From Halomarinibacterium sedimenti (lineage in GTDB: Bacteria > Bacteroidota > Bacteroidia > Flavobacteriales > Flavobacteriaceae), in assembly GCF_019312585.1 (NCBI RefSeq), contig NZ_JAHWDP010000001.1, forward strand, positions 868,001 to 932,000: a stretch of 64,000 nucleotides of DNA, in the 5' to 3' direction. Positions 26,370-34,596 of this stretch are shown piece by piece; positions within the stretch are counted from its first letter, which is position 1, and the number at the start of each line of letters is the position of its first letter. The translations under genes and the position numbers were made by a program. The notes below the pieces were generated by a model. It was not told where the DNA came from. It saw only the letters and a list, made by a program, of their open reading frames with translations, and did no database searches.

Positions 26370-26597
26370 ATGCGACCCCAAATCGTAACTATATTAACCC
26401 TATTGCTATTCTTAATGAATGGCATTTCTATGCTTGGGCAGTCTTCGACTGCATCTTCAGGCCCACCACCTCCAGCTCAAAGAACACCAGTAGATTTACC
26501 CATTGATGGTAGTGTTTACTTACTTCTTATTGCGGGATTAGTTTATGGTGTATACCTAATTATAAAGAACAAAAGGGTTAGCGATACGCATTCATAA
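26370..26597 (+). CDS. Small exported protein with C-terminal PIDG membrane tail (PID-CTERM-like)
   Basis: 75 residues: signal peptide (TILTLLLFLMNGISMLGQ), a short Ser/Pro-rich linker (SGPPPPAQRTP), then LPIDGSVYLLLIAGLVYGVY and a basic tail (IIKNKR). The 'PIDG, membrane helix, basic end' design matches the PID-CTERM putative sorting tail that I recall from Bacteroidota. With almost no mature domain, it may itself be the anchor or a scaffold peptide. A weak -7-like TACTTTAG ends 9 nt before the ATG. The stop overlaps the convergent ribE by 20 nt. Confidence 0.75.
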   Translation: MRPQIVTILTLLLFLMNGISMLGQSSTASSGPPPPAQRTPVDLPIDGSVYLLLIAGLVYGVYLIIKNKRVSDTHS

Positions 26598-27168
26598 TTC
26601 TACTTACGTATTTCCCAATTACATCAAATTCTAAGTTTACGATGCTACCAACTTTTAGCATTTTAAAACTTGTATTTTCATAAGTATAGGGAATGATAGC
26701 TACACTGAAAGAATTTTTTTTGGAATTTACAACAGTCAAGCTCACACCGTTTACCGTTATTGATCCCTTTTCAATAGTAATATTTTCCAAGTTCTGTTGG
26801 TATTCAAAAGTGAATGACCAGCTACCATTAGTTTCTTCCATAGAAGTGCAAACAGCAGTTTGATCCACATGACCTTGCACTATGTGACCATCAAGTCGTT
26901 CGCCGAGTTTCATAGCTCTTTCTAGATTTACAATATCTCCTTCAACTAGTTGTCCTAAATTACTTTTGTCCAGTGTTTCCTTAATGGCAGTAACAGTGTA
27001 ATAGTCATTTTCAATATTAACGACAGTTAAACAAACACCATTGTGCGCTACACTTTGATCTATTTTAAGCTCATTTGTAAAATTGCTTTCAATAGTAATG
27101 TGGAGATTGTTATTTTCTTTTTCCAGTAAAACTATTTTACCAATCGTTTCTACAATACCTGTAAACAT
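26578..27168 (-). CDS. ribE: Riboflavin synthase, alpha subunit
   Basis: Dismutates two 6,7-dimethyl-8-ribityllumazine molecules into riboflavin. 196 residues with two lumazine-binding beta-barrels: the hallmark MFTGIVETIGKI start, NGVCLTVVNI in barrel 1 and VNGVSLTVVNS in barrel 2, with GHIVQGHVDQ between. Slightly short of the usual ~200-215 but complete. Divergent from pdxA; its -7 box overlaps the pdxA one head-on. Confidence 0.94.
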   Translation of the reverse strand: MFTGIVETIGKIVLLEKENNNLHITIESNFTNELKIDQSVAHNGVCLTVVNIENDYYTVTAIKETLDKSNLGQLVEGDIVNLERAMKLGERLDGHIVQGHVDQTAVCTSMEETNGSWSFTFEYQQNLENITIEKGSITVNGVSLTVVNSKKNSFSVAIIPYTYENTSFKMLKVGSIVNLEFDVIGKYVSRIMNAYR

Positions 27169-27181
27169 GCTTTCAATTAAT

Positions 27182-27189
27182 TACATTTG
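27182..27189 (+). promoter_or_regulatory. -7 box for pdxA
   Basis: TACATTTG fits TAnnTTTG. The transcript would start near 27195, within the opposing ribE box, about 25 nt before the pdxA ATG. Confidence 0.55.
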
Positions 27190-27194
27190 TAGCA

Positions 27195-27202
27195 CAAAAG
27201 TA
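27195..27202 (-). promoter_or_regulatory. -7 box for ribE
   Basis: TACTTTTG on the minus strand fits TAnnTTTG. The transcript would start near 27189, inside the opposing pdxA box, about 21 nt before the ribE ATG. Confidence 0.55.
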
Positions 27203-27219
27203 ACAAGGAGTATTTGTTT

Positions 27220-28284
27220 ATGGGTAAAAATGAAAAAATAATTGTTGGAATTTCCATTGGTGACTATAACGGGATTGGGAGTGAGGTCATATTAAAAACC
27301 TTTCAAGATAGTAGAATGCTTGAATTTTGTACTCCTGTAGTATTTGCTTCAGTTAAGCTGATGTCTTTTTTTAAAAAGGAATATGACATGGAAATTAATT
27401 TTCATGGCATTGATAAAATTGAAGATGTTATCCATAAAAAAATTAATGTTTTAAATGTTTGGAAAGAACCAATCGAAGTAAATTTTGGAAAAGAAGAAGC
27501 TAAAGCAGGAGAATTTGCAATTACATCCTTGAAAGCTTCAGTTGAGGCGCTTAAGAACGACAAAATTGATGTATTAGTCACTGCTCCCATTAATAAAAGT
27601 AATGTACAATCAAAATCGTTTAGTTTTCCAGGACATACAGATTATTTAGCAAAAGAATTGGGCGGCAACAGCCTTATGTTTATGATTTCTGAAGAATTAA
27701 AAATTGGGTTACTTACAGACCATGTTGCCGTTAAGGATGTTCCAGGAACTATTACAAGAGAACTCATTGAAAAAAAGATTAATACCATCAACAAAACATT
27801 AATTGAAGACTTTGGTATTATAAAACCAAAAATTGCTGTTTTGGGAATTAACCCACATACGGGGGATAATGGGGTAATTGGCGACGAGGATGACACTGTT
27901 TTAAGACCAACTATAGAAAATATTAGAAATAACGGGAAAATTGTGTTAGGACCTTATGCTGCAGATAGCTTTTTTGGATCAGGAAACTATAAAAGCTTTG
28001 ATGCAGTAGTAGCTTCTTATCACGACCAAGGGCTTATTCCATTTAAAACGCTAGCTTTTGGTCAAGGAGTTAACTATACAGCGGGGTTAAGCAAAATTAG
28101 AACTTCTCCAGACCACGGAACAGCTTACGAAATTGCAGGAAAGAATCAAGCCAATGAATCTTCTTTTAAAGAAGCTGTTTTTGCGGCCATTCAAATTTAT
28201 AAAAACAGGGAAGAATATCAATTATATGCCCAAAATCCATTAAAAGTTACTGCAAAAAAAGAATATTCAAAAAAGAATTTTTAA
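27220..28284 (+). CDS. pdxA: 4-hydroxythreonine-4-phosphate dehydrogenase
   Basis: NAD-dependent step of DXP-dependent pyridoxal phosphate synthesis. 354 residues with GISIGDYNGIGSEV at the start and the metal-binding histidines in FPGHTDYLA, LLTDHVAVKDVPG and SYHDQGLIPFK; NPHTGDNG is also diagnostic. Start at ATG 27220; an in-frame TTG at 27214 is less likely. An AAGGAG sequence lies 9 nt before the ATG, one of few Shine-Dalgarno-like sites here. Confidence 0.95.
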   Translation: MGKNEKIIVGISIGDYNGIGSEVILKTFQDSRMLEFCTPVVFASVKLMSFFKKEYDMEINFHGIDKIEDVIHKKINVLNVWKEPIEVNFGKEEAKAGEFAITSLKASVEALKNDKIDVLVTAPINKSNVQSKSFSFPGHTDYLAKELGGNSLMFMISEELKIGLLTDHVAVKDVPGTITRELIEKKINTINKTLIEDFGIIKPKIAVLGINPHTGDNGVIGDEDDTVLRPTIENIRNNGKIVLGPYAADSFFGSGNYKSFDAVVASYHDQGLIPFKTLAFGQGVNYTAGLSKIRTSPDHGTAYEIAGKNQANESSFKEAVFAAIQIYKNREEYQLYAQNPLKVTAKKEYSKKNF

Positions 28285-28311
28285 AAAGGATAAGCAAATA
28301 GAAATATTTTT

Positions 28312-28319
28312 TATCTTTG
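28312..28319 (+). promoter_or_regulatory. -7 box for the yceD-rpmF unit
   Basis: TATCTTTG fits TAnnTTTG. The predicted start near 28325 coincides with a small hairpin (GCCTT 28325-28329, AAGGC 28336-28340) that would cap the 5' end of the mRNA. Confidence 0.6.
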
Positions 28320-28364
28320 CGACCGCCTTTTTTGGAAGGCAAATGTTTAAATATAGATGTGAAA

Positions 28365-28901
28365 ATGAATGAAATGAAAGAATTTGCAATCCCTTTTGTG
28401 GGGTTGAAATTGGGGAAACACATCTTTACTTTTGAAATAAGGAACACGTTCTTTGAACATTTTGAGTATGATGAGTTTAATGATGTAAACATTTCATTAG
28501 AAGCGGTTCTCGATAAGAAAACTACACTTTTGGAATTTACTCTTGATTTTTCTGGGTTTGTAAAGGTTAATTGTGATTTAACGAATGAACCTTTTAATCA
28601 AGAAGTATCAGGCAATTATCATTTTGTAGTAAAGTTTGGCGAGGAGTTTAATGATGAAAACGAAGATTTACTTATCCTTCCTCACGGAAGCTATCAAGTA
28701 AATATTCAGCAATATATATATGAATCTATTGTTCTTGCTTTACCATCAAAAAGAATCCATCCGGGAGTAAAAGACGGAACATTAAAATCGGATATACTCG
28801 AAAAATTAGAAGAATTAAGCCCTAAAGGCAAAGACATTTCAGAAGAAACAGATATAGATCCCCGTTGGGACAACTTAAAAAAATTATTAACAGATAAATA
28901 G
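28365..28901 (+). CDS. yceD: YceD family protein (DUF177), linked to L32
   Basis: 178 residues from ATG 28365 (MNEMKEFAIPFVGLKLGKH, the usual flavobacterial start; ATG 28374 is also possible). The DUF177 core is FSGFVKVNCDLTNEPFNQEV, where the common second Cys of the CxxC-type pair is missing, and SKRIHPGVKDG. YceD proteins are linked to 23S rRNA/L32 biogenesis. rpmF starts 9 nt after the stop, the classic pairing. Confidence 0.9.
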   Translation: MNEMKEFAIPFVGLKLGKHIFTFEIRNTFFEHFEYDEFNDVNISLEAVLDKKTTLLEFTLDFSGFVKVNCDLTNEPFNQEVSGNYHFVVKFGEEFNDENEDLLILPHGSYQVNIQQYIYESIVLALPSKRIHPGVKDGTLKSDILEKLEELSPKGKDISEETDIDPRWDNLKKLLTDK

Positions 28902-28910
28902 AATTGAGTA

Positions 28911-29108
28911 ATGGCACATCCTAAAAGAAAAATCTCGAAAACAAGAAGAGATAAAAGAAGAACACATTACAAGGCCACGTCACCACAAATTGCTACAGAT
29001 CCTACTACAGGAGAGGCACATCTTTTCCATAGAGCTCATTGGCACGAAGGAAAATTATATTACAAAGGGCAAGTGGTTATTGACGCAGTAGAATCAGTAG
29101 AAGCATAA
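28911..29108 (+). CDS. rpmF: 50S ribosomal protein L32
   Basis: 65 residues, starting [20 protein letters not shown]. It has no CxxC pairs, so it is the zinc-free (C-minus) form. Ends with a family-typical segment [15 protein letters not shown] and a short extension. Follows yceD by 9 nt and is followed by a terminator. Confidence 0.96.
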   Translation: MAHPKRKISKTRRDKRRTHYKATSPQIATDPTTGEAHLFHRAHWHEGKLYYKGQVVIDAVESVEA

Positions 29109-29127
29109 GTAGTTTATATAAAAAACT

Positions 29128-29168
29128 AAAAACTCTCACAATCTATTAATTGATCGTGAGGGTTTTTT
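29128..29168 (+). terminator. Terminator downstream of rpmF
   Basis: AAAAACTCTCAC (29128-29139) pairs with GTGAGGGTTTTT (29156-29167) with one G-T pair; the run of T completes it. Separates yceD-rpmF from fabH. Confidence 0.75.
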
Positions 29169-29287
29169 ATTTTCTTTCTAATAATTTAAAAAGGTGCTTT
29201 TTTTGATCATTTTTGATTAAAAATTAGTATTTTTCAGTCTTATTTATTGCTTTTTGGCCTTTTTTGTGAATTTTAATACAAATCTAT

Positions 29288-30283
29288 ATGTCTAAAATCA
29301 CTGCAGCCATTACCGCTGTGGGAGGATACGTCCCAGACTATGTACTTTCCAACCAGATACTGGAAACCATGGTAGATACCAACGATGAATGGATTACCGC
29401 TAGAACAGGTATTAAAGAACGCAGAATTTTAAAAGATAAAGACAAAGGAACCTCTTATCTAGCCATAAAAGCCGCAGAAGACCTTCTTAAGAAAAGTAAT
29501 ACTAACCCAAAAGATATAGATTTGGTGATTATGGCGACGGCCACACCAGATATGCCCGTAGCGGCAACAGGCGTTTACGTTGCGAGTAAAATTGGAGCCG
29601 TAAACGCTTTTTCTTTTGACCTAGTGGCAGCGTGTTCCAGTTTTTTATATGGAATGTCTACTGCCGCCAGATATATTGAATCGGGGAAATACAAAAAAGT
29701 ACTTTTAATTGGAGCAGATAAAATGTCCTCCATTATAGATTACGAAGACAGAACTACATGTATTATTTTTGGAGATGGAGGAGGAGCTGTTCTTTTTGAA
29801 CCTAATACCGAAGGGCTAGGATTAATTGATGAACATCTGCGGTCCGACGGAATAGGAAGAGCACACCTTAAAATAGACGCTGGAGGTTCTTTACTTCCTG
29901 CATCCATTGAAACTGTCACAAACAAGCAACATTATGTTTTTCAAGATGGGAAAACAGTATTTAAGTTTGCGGTTTCCAATATGGCAGATGTATGTGCGAA
30001 AGTCATGGAAAAAAATAATTTAGAGGGGAAGGATGTAAATTGGTTGGTACCACACCAGGCAAACAAACGGATTATTGATGCAGCGGCCAATAGAATGGAA
30101 CTCCCAGAAGAAAAAGTAATGATGAATATCCATAAATATGGAAACACAACCTCCGCAACGTTACCTCTATGCCTCCATGACTATGAAAAGCATTTAAAAA
30201 AGGGAGATAATTTAATTTTTGCTGCTTTTGGAGGAGGATTTACTTGGGGAGCTGTCTATGTTAAATGGGCATACAATTCATAA
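29288..30283 (+). CDS. fabH: 3-oxoacyl-ACP synthase III (KAS III)
   Basis: Condenses an acyl-CoA with malonyl-ACP to start fatty acid synthesis. 331 residues; the Cys-His-Asn triad is in VAACSSFLYG, WLVPHQANKRI and YGNTTSATLP, and the acyl-CoA binding start is NDEWITARTGIKERRI. plsX, often found between rpmF and fabH, is absent here. accB follows after 33 nt, so fabH-accB-accC is one functional cluster. Confidence 0.95.
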   Translation: MSKITAAITAVGGYVPDYVLSNQILETMVDTNDEWITARTGIKERRILKDKDKGTSYLAIKAAEDLLKKSNTNPKDIDLVIMATATPDMPVAATGVYVASKIGAVNAFSFDLVAACSSFLYGMSTAARYIESGKYKKVLLIGADKMSSIIDYEDRTTCIIFGDGGGAVLFEPNTEGLGLIDEHLRSDGIGRAHLKIDAGGSLLPASIETVTNKQHYVFQDGKTVFKFAVSNMADVCAKVMEKNNLEGKDVNWLVPHQANKRIIDAAANRMELPEEKVMMNIHKYGNTTSATLPLCLHDYEKHLKKGDNLIFAAFGGGFTWGAVYVKWAYNS

Positions 30284-30316
30284 AAAAAATAAACGACCAA
30301 TTAAACAAATAACAAT

Positions 30317-30805
30317 ATGGACTTAAAAGACATTCAAAATCTAATCAAGTTTGTAGCAAAATCTGGAGCTAGCGAAGTGAAACTTGAAATGGAAGATGTT
30401 AAAATCACCATTAGAACTGGACACGAAAATGATGAACCTACTTATATTCAGCATATACCAGCGCCAATTCAGCAACAAGCGCAACCGACTATAGCGCAAC
30501 CACAGGCAGAAAGTACACCAGCTCCTGTTAAGGAAGCTGCCGCACCGGCAGATGAGAGTTCAAAATATATAACTGTAAAGTCTCCAATTATTGGTACTTT
30601 TTACAGAAAACCTTCTCCAGATAAACCTGTATTTAAGGAAGTGGGTGATATGGTGTCAGTAGGCGATGTTCTTTGTGTTATTGAAGCAATGAAATTGTTT
30701 AATGAAATTGAAAGTGAAGTTTCAGGAAAAATTGTGAAAGTTTTAGTGGAGGATTCATCTCCAGTAGAGTTTGATCAACCCTTATTCCTTATAGACCCAT
30801 CTTAA
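30317..30805 (+). CDS. accB: Acetyl-CoA carboxylase biotin carboxyl carrier protein
   Basis: Carries the biotin between the carboxylase and transferase parts of acetyl-CoA carboxylase. 162 residues: N-terminal domain, a Pro/Ala/Gln-rich hinge (about 45-85), and a C-terminal biotinyl domain with the biotin lysine in IEAMKLFNEIE. Start and length are typical. accC follows after 78 nt. Confidence 0.96.
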   Translation: MDLKDIQNLIKFVAKSGASEVKLEMEDVKITIRTGHENDEPTYIQHIPAPIQQQAQPTIAQPQAESTPAPVKEAAAPADESSKYITVKSPIIGTFYRKPSPDKPVFKEVGDMVSVGDVLCVIEAMKLFNEIESEVSGKIVKVLVEDSSPVEFDQPLFLIDPS

Positions 30806-30883
30806 TTGTCAAATCCCAAATCCCAATAATCAAATTCTTTTCAATTGGAAATTTGGTGACGGAGATTTGAAAATTAGCAAACT
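30806..30883. repeat. Intergenic inverted repeat of the CAAATCCCAAATCCCAAT type
   Basis: The accB-accC spacer holds CAAATCCCAAATCCCAAT on the left and AATTGGAAATTTGG plus GAGATTTG on the right, giving an imperfect inverted repeat. Similar TTTGG/CCAAA-rich spacer repeats occur as dispersed elements in flavobacterial genomes by recall. Confidence 0.4.
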
Positions 30884-32236
30884 ATGTTTAAAAAAATATT
30901 AATAGCCAATAGAGGTGAAATTGCCTTACGAGTTATAAGGACTTGTAAGGAGATGGGAATTAAAACAGTTGCGGTGTATTCTACTGCAGATGCAGAAAGC
31001 CTTCACGTACGTTTTGCAGATGAAGCCGTTTGTATAGGACCACCACCAAGTAGCGAAAGCTATTTAAAAATTTCAAACATCATAGCCGCTGCTGAAATTA
31101 CTAATGCCGATGCCATTCATCCTGGATATGGATTCTTGTCTGAAAATGCTAAGTTTTCAAAAATATGTGAGGAACATGGCATTAAATTTATTGGTGCCTC
31201 TGCAGATATGATCCAAAAAATGGGAGACAAAGCCACCGCTAAAGCTACCATGAAAGAAGCTGGGGTACCTTGTGTTCCTGGAAGTGATGGTATAATTCCT
31301 GATTTTGAGACCTGTAAAAAAGTAGCTAAAGAAACGGGATATCCTGTGATGTTAAAAGCTAGTGCAGGTGGAGGAGGAAAAGGGATGCGAGGTGTTTGGA
31401 AAGAAGAAGATTTACTAGCCGCTTGGGAATCTGCGAGACAAGAAAGTAAAGCTGCTTTTGGAAATGATGACATGTATATGGAAAAGCTTATTGAAGAGCC
31501 CCGTCATATCGAAATACAAATTGTTGGAGATAGCACCGGAAAGGCTTGTCATTTAAGTGAAAGAGATTGCTCAATTCAGCGTCGTCATCAAAAATTAACA
31601 GAGGAGACGCCAAGTCCATTTATGACTAAAAAGCTTAGAGATGATATGGGTAAAGCGGCTGTGAAAGCTGCGGAATATATCAATTATGAAGGCGCAGGAA
31701 CCATCGAATTTTTGGTAGATAAACACCGCAATTTCTATTTTATGGAAATGAATACTCGTATTCAAGTTGAGCATCCTATTACCGAACAAGTGGTAGATCA
31801 CGATTTAATTAGAGAGCAAATTTTGGTAGCTGCTGGGATTCCAATTTCAGGGAAGAATTATTTGCCACAGCTTCATTCTATAGAATGTAGAATTAATGCC
31901 GAAGATCCTTATAACGGGTTTAGACCTTCCCCTGGAAAAATAACCGTTTTACATGCGCCAGGAGGTCATGGAGTGCGATTAGATACTCATGTATATGCTG
32001 GCTATGTGATACCGCCAAATTATGACTCAATGATTGCGAAGCTAATTACAACTGCGCAAACAAGAGATGAGGCAATTAATAAAATGAAAAGAGCTCTTGA
32101 CGAATTTGTCATTGAAGGTGTAAAAACCACCATTCCCTTTCATAGACAATTAATGGATGATCCTGCGTATGTTTCAGGAAATTATACCACAGCGTTTATG
32201 AATACCTGGAAAATGAATACACCAGAAGAACAATAA
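30884..32236 (+). CDS. accC: Acetyl-CoA carboxylase, biotin carboxylase subunit
   Basis: ATP-dependent carboxylation of biotin. 450 residues: N-terminal [22 protein letters not shown]-grasp with the glycine-rich loop [26 protein letters not shown], and the catalytic [14 protein letters not shown]. Standard length. Closely preceded by accB and followed by a strong terminator. Confidence 0.97.
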   Translation: MFKKILIANRGEIALRVIRTCKEMGIKTVAVYSTADAESLHVRFADEAVCIGPPPSSESYLKISNIIAAAEITNADAIHPGYGFLSENAKFSKICEEHGIKFIGASADMIQKMGDKATAKATMKEAGVPCVPGSDGIIPDFETCKKVAKETGYPVMLKASAGGGGKGMRGVWKEEDLLAAWESARQESKAAFGNDDMYMEKLIEEPRHIEIQIVGDSTGKACHLSERDCSIQRRHQKLTEETPSPFMTKKLRDDMGKAAVKAAEYINYEGAGTIEFLVDKHRNFYFMEMNTRIQVEHPITEQVVDHDLIREQILVAAGIPISGKNYLPQLHSIECRINAEDPYNGFRPSPGKITVLHAPGGHGVRLDTHVYAGYVIPPNYDSMIAKLITTAQTRDEAINKMKRALDEFVIEGVKTTIPFHRQLMDDPAYVSGNYTTAFMNTWKMNTPEEQ

Positions 32237-32260
32237 ATTTATAGCACTTAAATTTAGAAT

Positions 32261-32304
32261 ATACCCATTTCAAAAAGTAATATCTTTGAAATGGGTATTT
32301 TTTT
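32261..32304 (+). terminator. Strong terminator after accC, containing a promoter-like box
   Basis: ATACCCATTTCAAA pairs with TTTGAAATGGGTAT (14 bp, perfect; 10-nt loop) and is followed by T-tract. TATCTTTG at 32281-32288, which fits the -7 consensus, spans the loop and the start of the 3' arm. Confidence 0.85.
32281..32288 (+). promoter_or_regulatory. Putative -7 box inside the accC terminator
   Basis: TATCTTTG fits TAnnTTTG. It would start a transcript near 32294 and give a leader of about 27 nt before the TTG start of the next gene. Confidence 0.45.
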
Positions 32305-32320
32305 AACCAAACTCTAGCTA

Positions 32321-33451
32321 TTGAATCTATCTTATTGGGAATATAAAACTTGGTTTCAAAACATTGACTACGCCATCATTGGAAGTGGAATAGTTGGGTT
32401 AAGTTGTGCGCTATCCCTTCGTGAGAGGCATCCTAATGCCAAAATTGTTGTTTTTGAAAGAGGCACCTTACCTAACGGGGCTAGTACCAAAAATGCTGGC
32501 TTTGCATGTTTTGGAAGCTTGTCCGAAATTATTGAAGATTTAAAAACACATTCTGAAGATGAGGTGGTTGAATTGGTTAAGAAAAGAGTGAGGGGGTTAG
32601 AGTTGCTTCGGAAGAATCTAGGCGATAAAAAAATCGATTTTCAGCGACACGGAGGCTATGAACTTTTCACCCTTGAGGATGAAAATTTATATGAAAATTG
32701 CCTTTCAAAATTGCCTTACATTAATAATTTACTAAAAAAAACTATTTTTAACGAAAATGACGTGTTTTCTATTAAAAATAACACATTTTCGTTCAAAAAA
32801 GTTCAAAAAACGCTTATTTTTAATCGATTTGAAGGGCAGTTAGATACCGGCAAAATGATGCAAGCGCTTATTCAAAAATGTATAAATAAGGGTGTTTTTA
32901 TAGTAAATTCGTTCAGAATTGAGTCATTTTTATCAAAAAATGATCAAATAGTAATGAATTTTGAGCAATTTGGAGAAATTTCGACAAAAAAGCTATGTAT
33001 TGCTACAAATGGTTTTGCAAATCAGCTTATAAATACTCAAGATTTGAAACCAGCCAGAGCCCAAGTGCTTATTACTAAACCCATAAAAAATCTTCATATT
33101 AAAGGGACTTTTCATTTGGATAGAGGCTATTATTATTTCAGAAATATAGACGATAGAATCCTTTTGGGAGGTGGAAGGAATTTAGACATTATAGGAGAAA
33201 CTACCACTAGTTTGGAATTGACTTCCCTTATTCAAAATAGATTAGAGGATTTATTACGTACTACCATTATCCCAAACATTCCGTTTGAAGTGGAACAGCG
33301 TTGGAGTGGGATTATGGGTGTTGGATCACAAAAAAAACCTATCGTTAAGAAGATAGAGGACAATGTGTATTGCGGTGTTAGATTAGGAGGAATGGGCGTA
33401 GCTATTGGTAGTTTGGTGGGTAGCGAGTTAGCAACTATAGCACAGACTTAA
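32321..33451 (+). CDS. FAD-dependent oxidoreductase, DAO family
   Basis: 376 residues with the Rossmann FAD motif DYAIIGSGIVGLSCALSL, then VVFERG (ribose-binding Glu), and a C-terminal WSGIMGVG...GVRLGGMGVAIG FAD-binding segment. Family members oxidise amines or D-amino acids; substrate unknown. Start is TTG at 32321: no in-frame ATG is available and the MNLSYWEYKTWF start agrees with homologs I recall. mtgA follows after 1 nt. Confidence 0.87.
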   Translation: MNLSYWEYKTWFQNIDYAIIGSGIVGLSCALSLRERHPNAKIVVFERGTLPNGASTKNAGFACFGSLSEIIEDLKTHSEDEVVELVKKRVRGLELLRKNLGDKKIDFQRHGGYELFTLEDENLYENCLSKLPYINNLLKKTIFNENDVFSIKNNTFSFKKVQKTLIFNRFEGQLDTGKMMQALIQKCINKGVFIVNSFRIESFLSKNDQIVMNFEQFGEISTKKLCIATNGFANQLINTQDLKPARAQVLITKPIKNLHIKGTFHLDRGYYYFRNIDDRILLGGGRNLDIIGETTTSLELTSLIQNRLEDLLRTTIIPNIPFEVEQRWSGIMGVGSQKKPIVKKIEDNVYCGVRLGGMGVAIGSLVGSELATIAQT

Positions 33452-33452
33452 G

Positions 33453-34157
33453 ATGATAAAAAAGGTATTTAAATTCATTTGGAAATCCATTTTATGGTTT
33501 TTGGGACTTAGTATCTTATGGGTAGTAATTTACAAATGGGTGCCAGTACCTTATACTCCTTTAATGGCTATTCGCTCTTTGGAAGCCGAAGGTGATTTTG
33601 AAACAAAACATGATTGGGTACCTATAGAAGAAATCTCTACTGAGCTACAACTCGCAGTCATTTCTGCCGAAGATCAAAATTTTTTATATCATAAAGGATT
33701 TGATTATGAAGCCATTCAAAAAGCATATAAAAACAATCAAAAAGGAAGGCGAATAAAAGGAGGTAGCACCATTTCGCAACAAACGGCAAAGAATGTTTTT
33801 CTATGGCCAAATAGAAGTTGGTTGCGCAAAGGATTGGAGACGTATTTTACATTTCTAATCGAAACCCTTTGGAGTAAAGAACGAATTTTAGAAGTATATC
33901 TCAACAGTATTGAAATGGGTAATGGAATCTATGGAGCCGAAGCCGCCTCGCAATATTGGTTCAAAAAAAGTGCTAAAAAATTAACTAGATATCAAGCAGC
34001 ATCTATTGCTGTGATACTTCCAAATCCTAGAAAATATAAGGCATCCAATAGTTCAAACTATATTGAAAATAGAAAACAATGGTTGGTTCGACAAATGCAA
34101 AATTATGGTACATTTACTTTAAAACAATCTAAGGAGGATGACGGCAAAAGAAATTAA
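33453..34157 (+). CDS. mtgA: Monofunctional peptidoglycan glycosyltransferase
   Basis: Polymerises lipid II into glycan strands. 234 residues: one N-terminal membrane anchor (about 8-25) and the GT51 domain with the catalytic Glu in SAEDQNFLYHKGFD, GGSTISQQTAKNVFLW, and KERILEVYLNSIEMGNGIYGA-type motif. No transpeptidase domain. Overlaps the next gene by 20 nt. Confidence 0.94.
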   Translation: MIKKVFKFIWKSILWFLGLSILWVVIYKWVPVPYTPLMAIRSLEAEGDFETKHDWVPIEEISTELQLAVISAEDQNFLYHKGFDYEAIQKAYKNNQKGRRIKGGSTISQQTAKNVFLWPNRSWLRKGLETYFTFLIETLWSKERILEVYLNSIEMGNGIYGAEAASQYWFKKSAKKLTRYQAASIAVILPNPRKYKASNSSNYIENRKQWLVRQMQNYGTFTLKQSKEDDGKRN

Positions 34158-34596
34158 AGAGGCGTTATTTAAAATTTGTGCCGAGAAGGTTGAAAACCGC
34201 TATCAAAAAATTAAACAGGTTTTAGAAGATATAAAAGAGTCGTTACTAGAAGAAAGCAAGAGTACTGCAGGGGACAAACATGAAACGGGACGTGCCATGC
34301 TTGATATTGAACGAGAAAACACATCAAAACAATTGCAGGAGGTTGAGGTGTTAATGTCCATTCTTAAAAAAATAGATATTAATTCAAAATCAGATTACGT
34401 GCGTTTAGGAAGTTTGGTAAAGACAGATAAAGCTACCTATTTTATAAGCCTTTCTATAGGAGCTGTTGACTTAAATAAGAAGTCTTATCTATGTGTGGCG
34501 CTAAATTCTCCAATGGGACAAGGATTATTGGGGAAGAAAAGGGAAGATACTTTTACTTTTAACAATCAAGAATACAAAGTATTATTGGTTTCTTAG
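34138..34596 (+). CDS. GreA/GreB-like domain protein
   Basis: 152 residues, soluble. N-terminal charged coiled coil (KVENRYQKIKQVLEDIKESL) and a C-terminal part ending SPMGQGLLGKKREDTFTFNN, which closely recalls the GreA C-terminal 'SP.G.ALLGK..GD' strand. Homologs are sometimes labelled 3-oxoacyl-ACP synthase, which the sequence does not support. It lacks the acidic coiled-coil tip signature I would expect of GreA. The ATG follows AAGGAGG directly and lies inside mtgA (20-nt overlap). Confidence 0.7.
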   Translation: MTAKEIKEALFKICAEKVENRYQKIKQVLEDIKESLLEESKSTAGDKHETGRAMLDIERENTSKQLQEVEVLMSILKKIDINSKSDYVRLGSLVKTDKATYFISLSIGAVDLNKKSYLCVALNSPMGQGLLGKKREDTFTFNNQEYKVLLVS

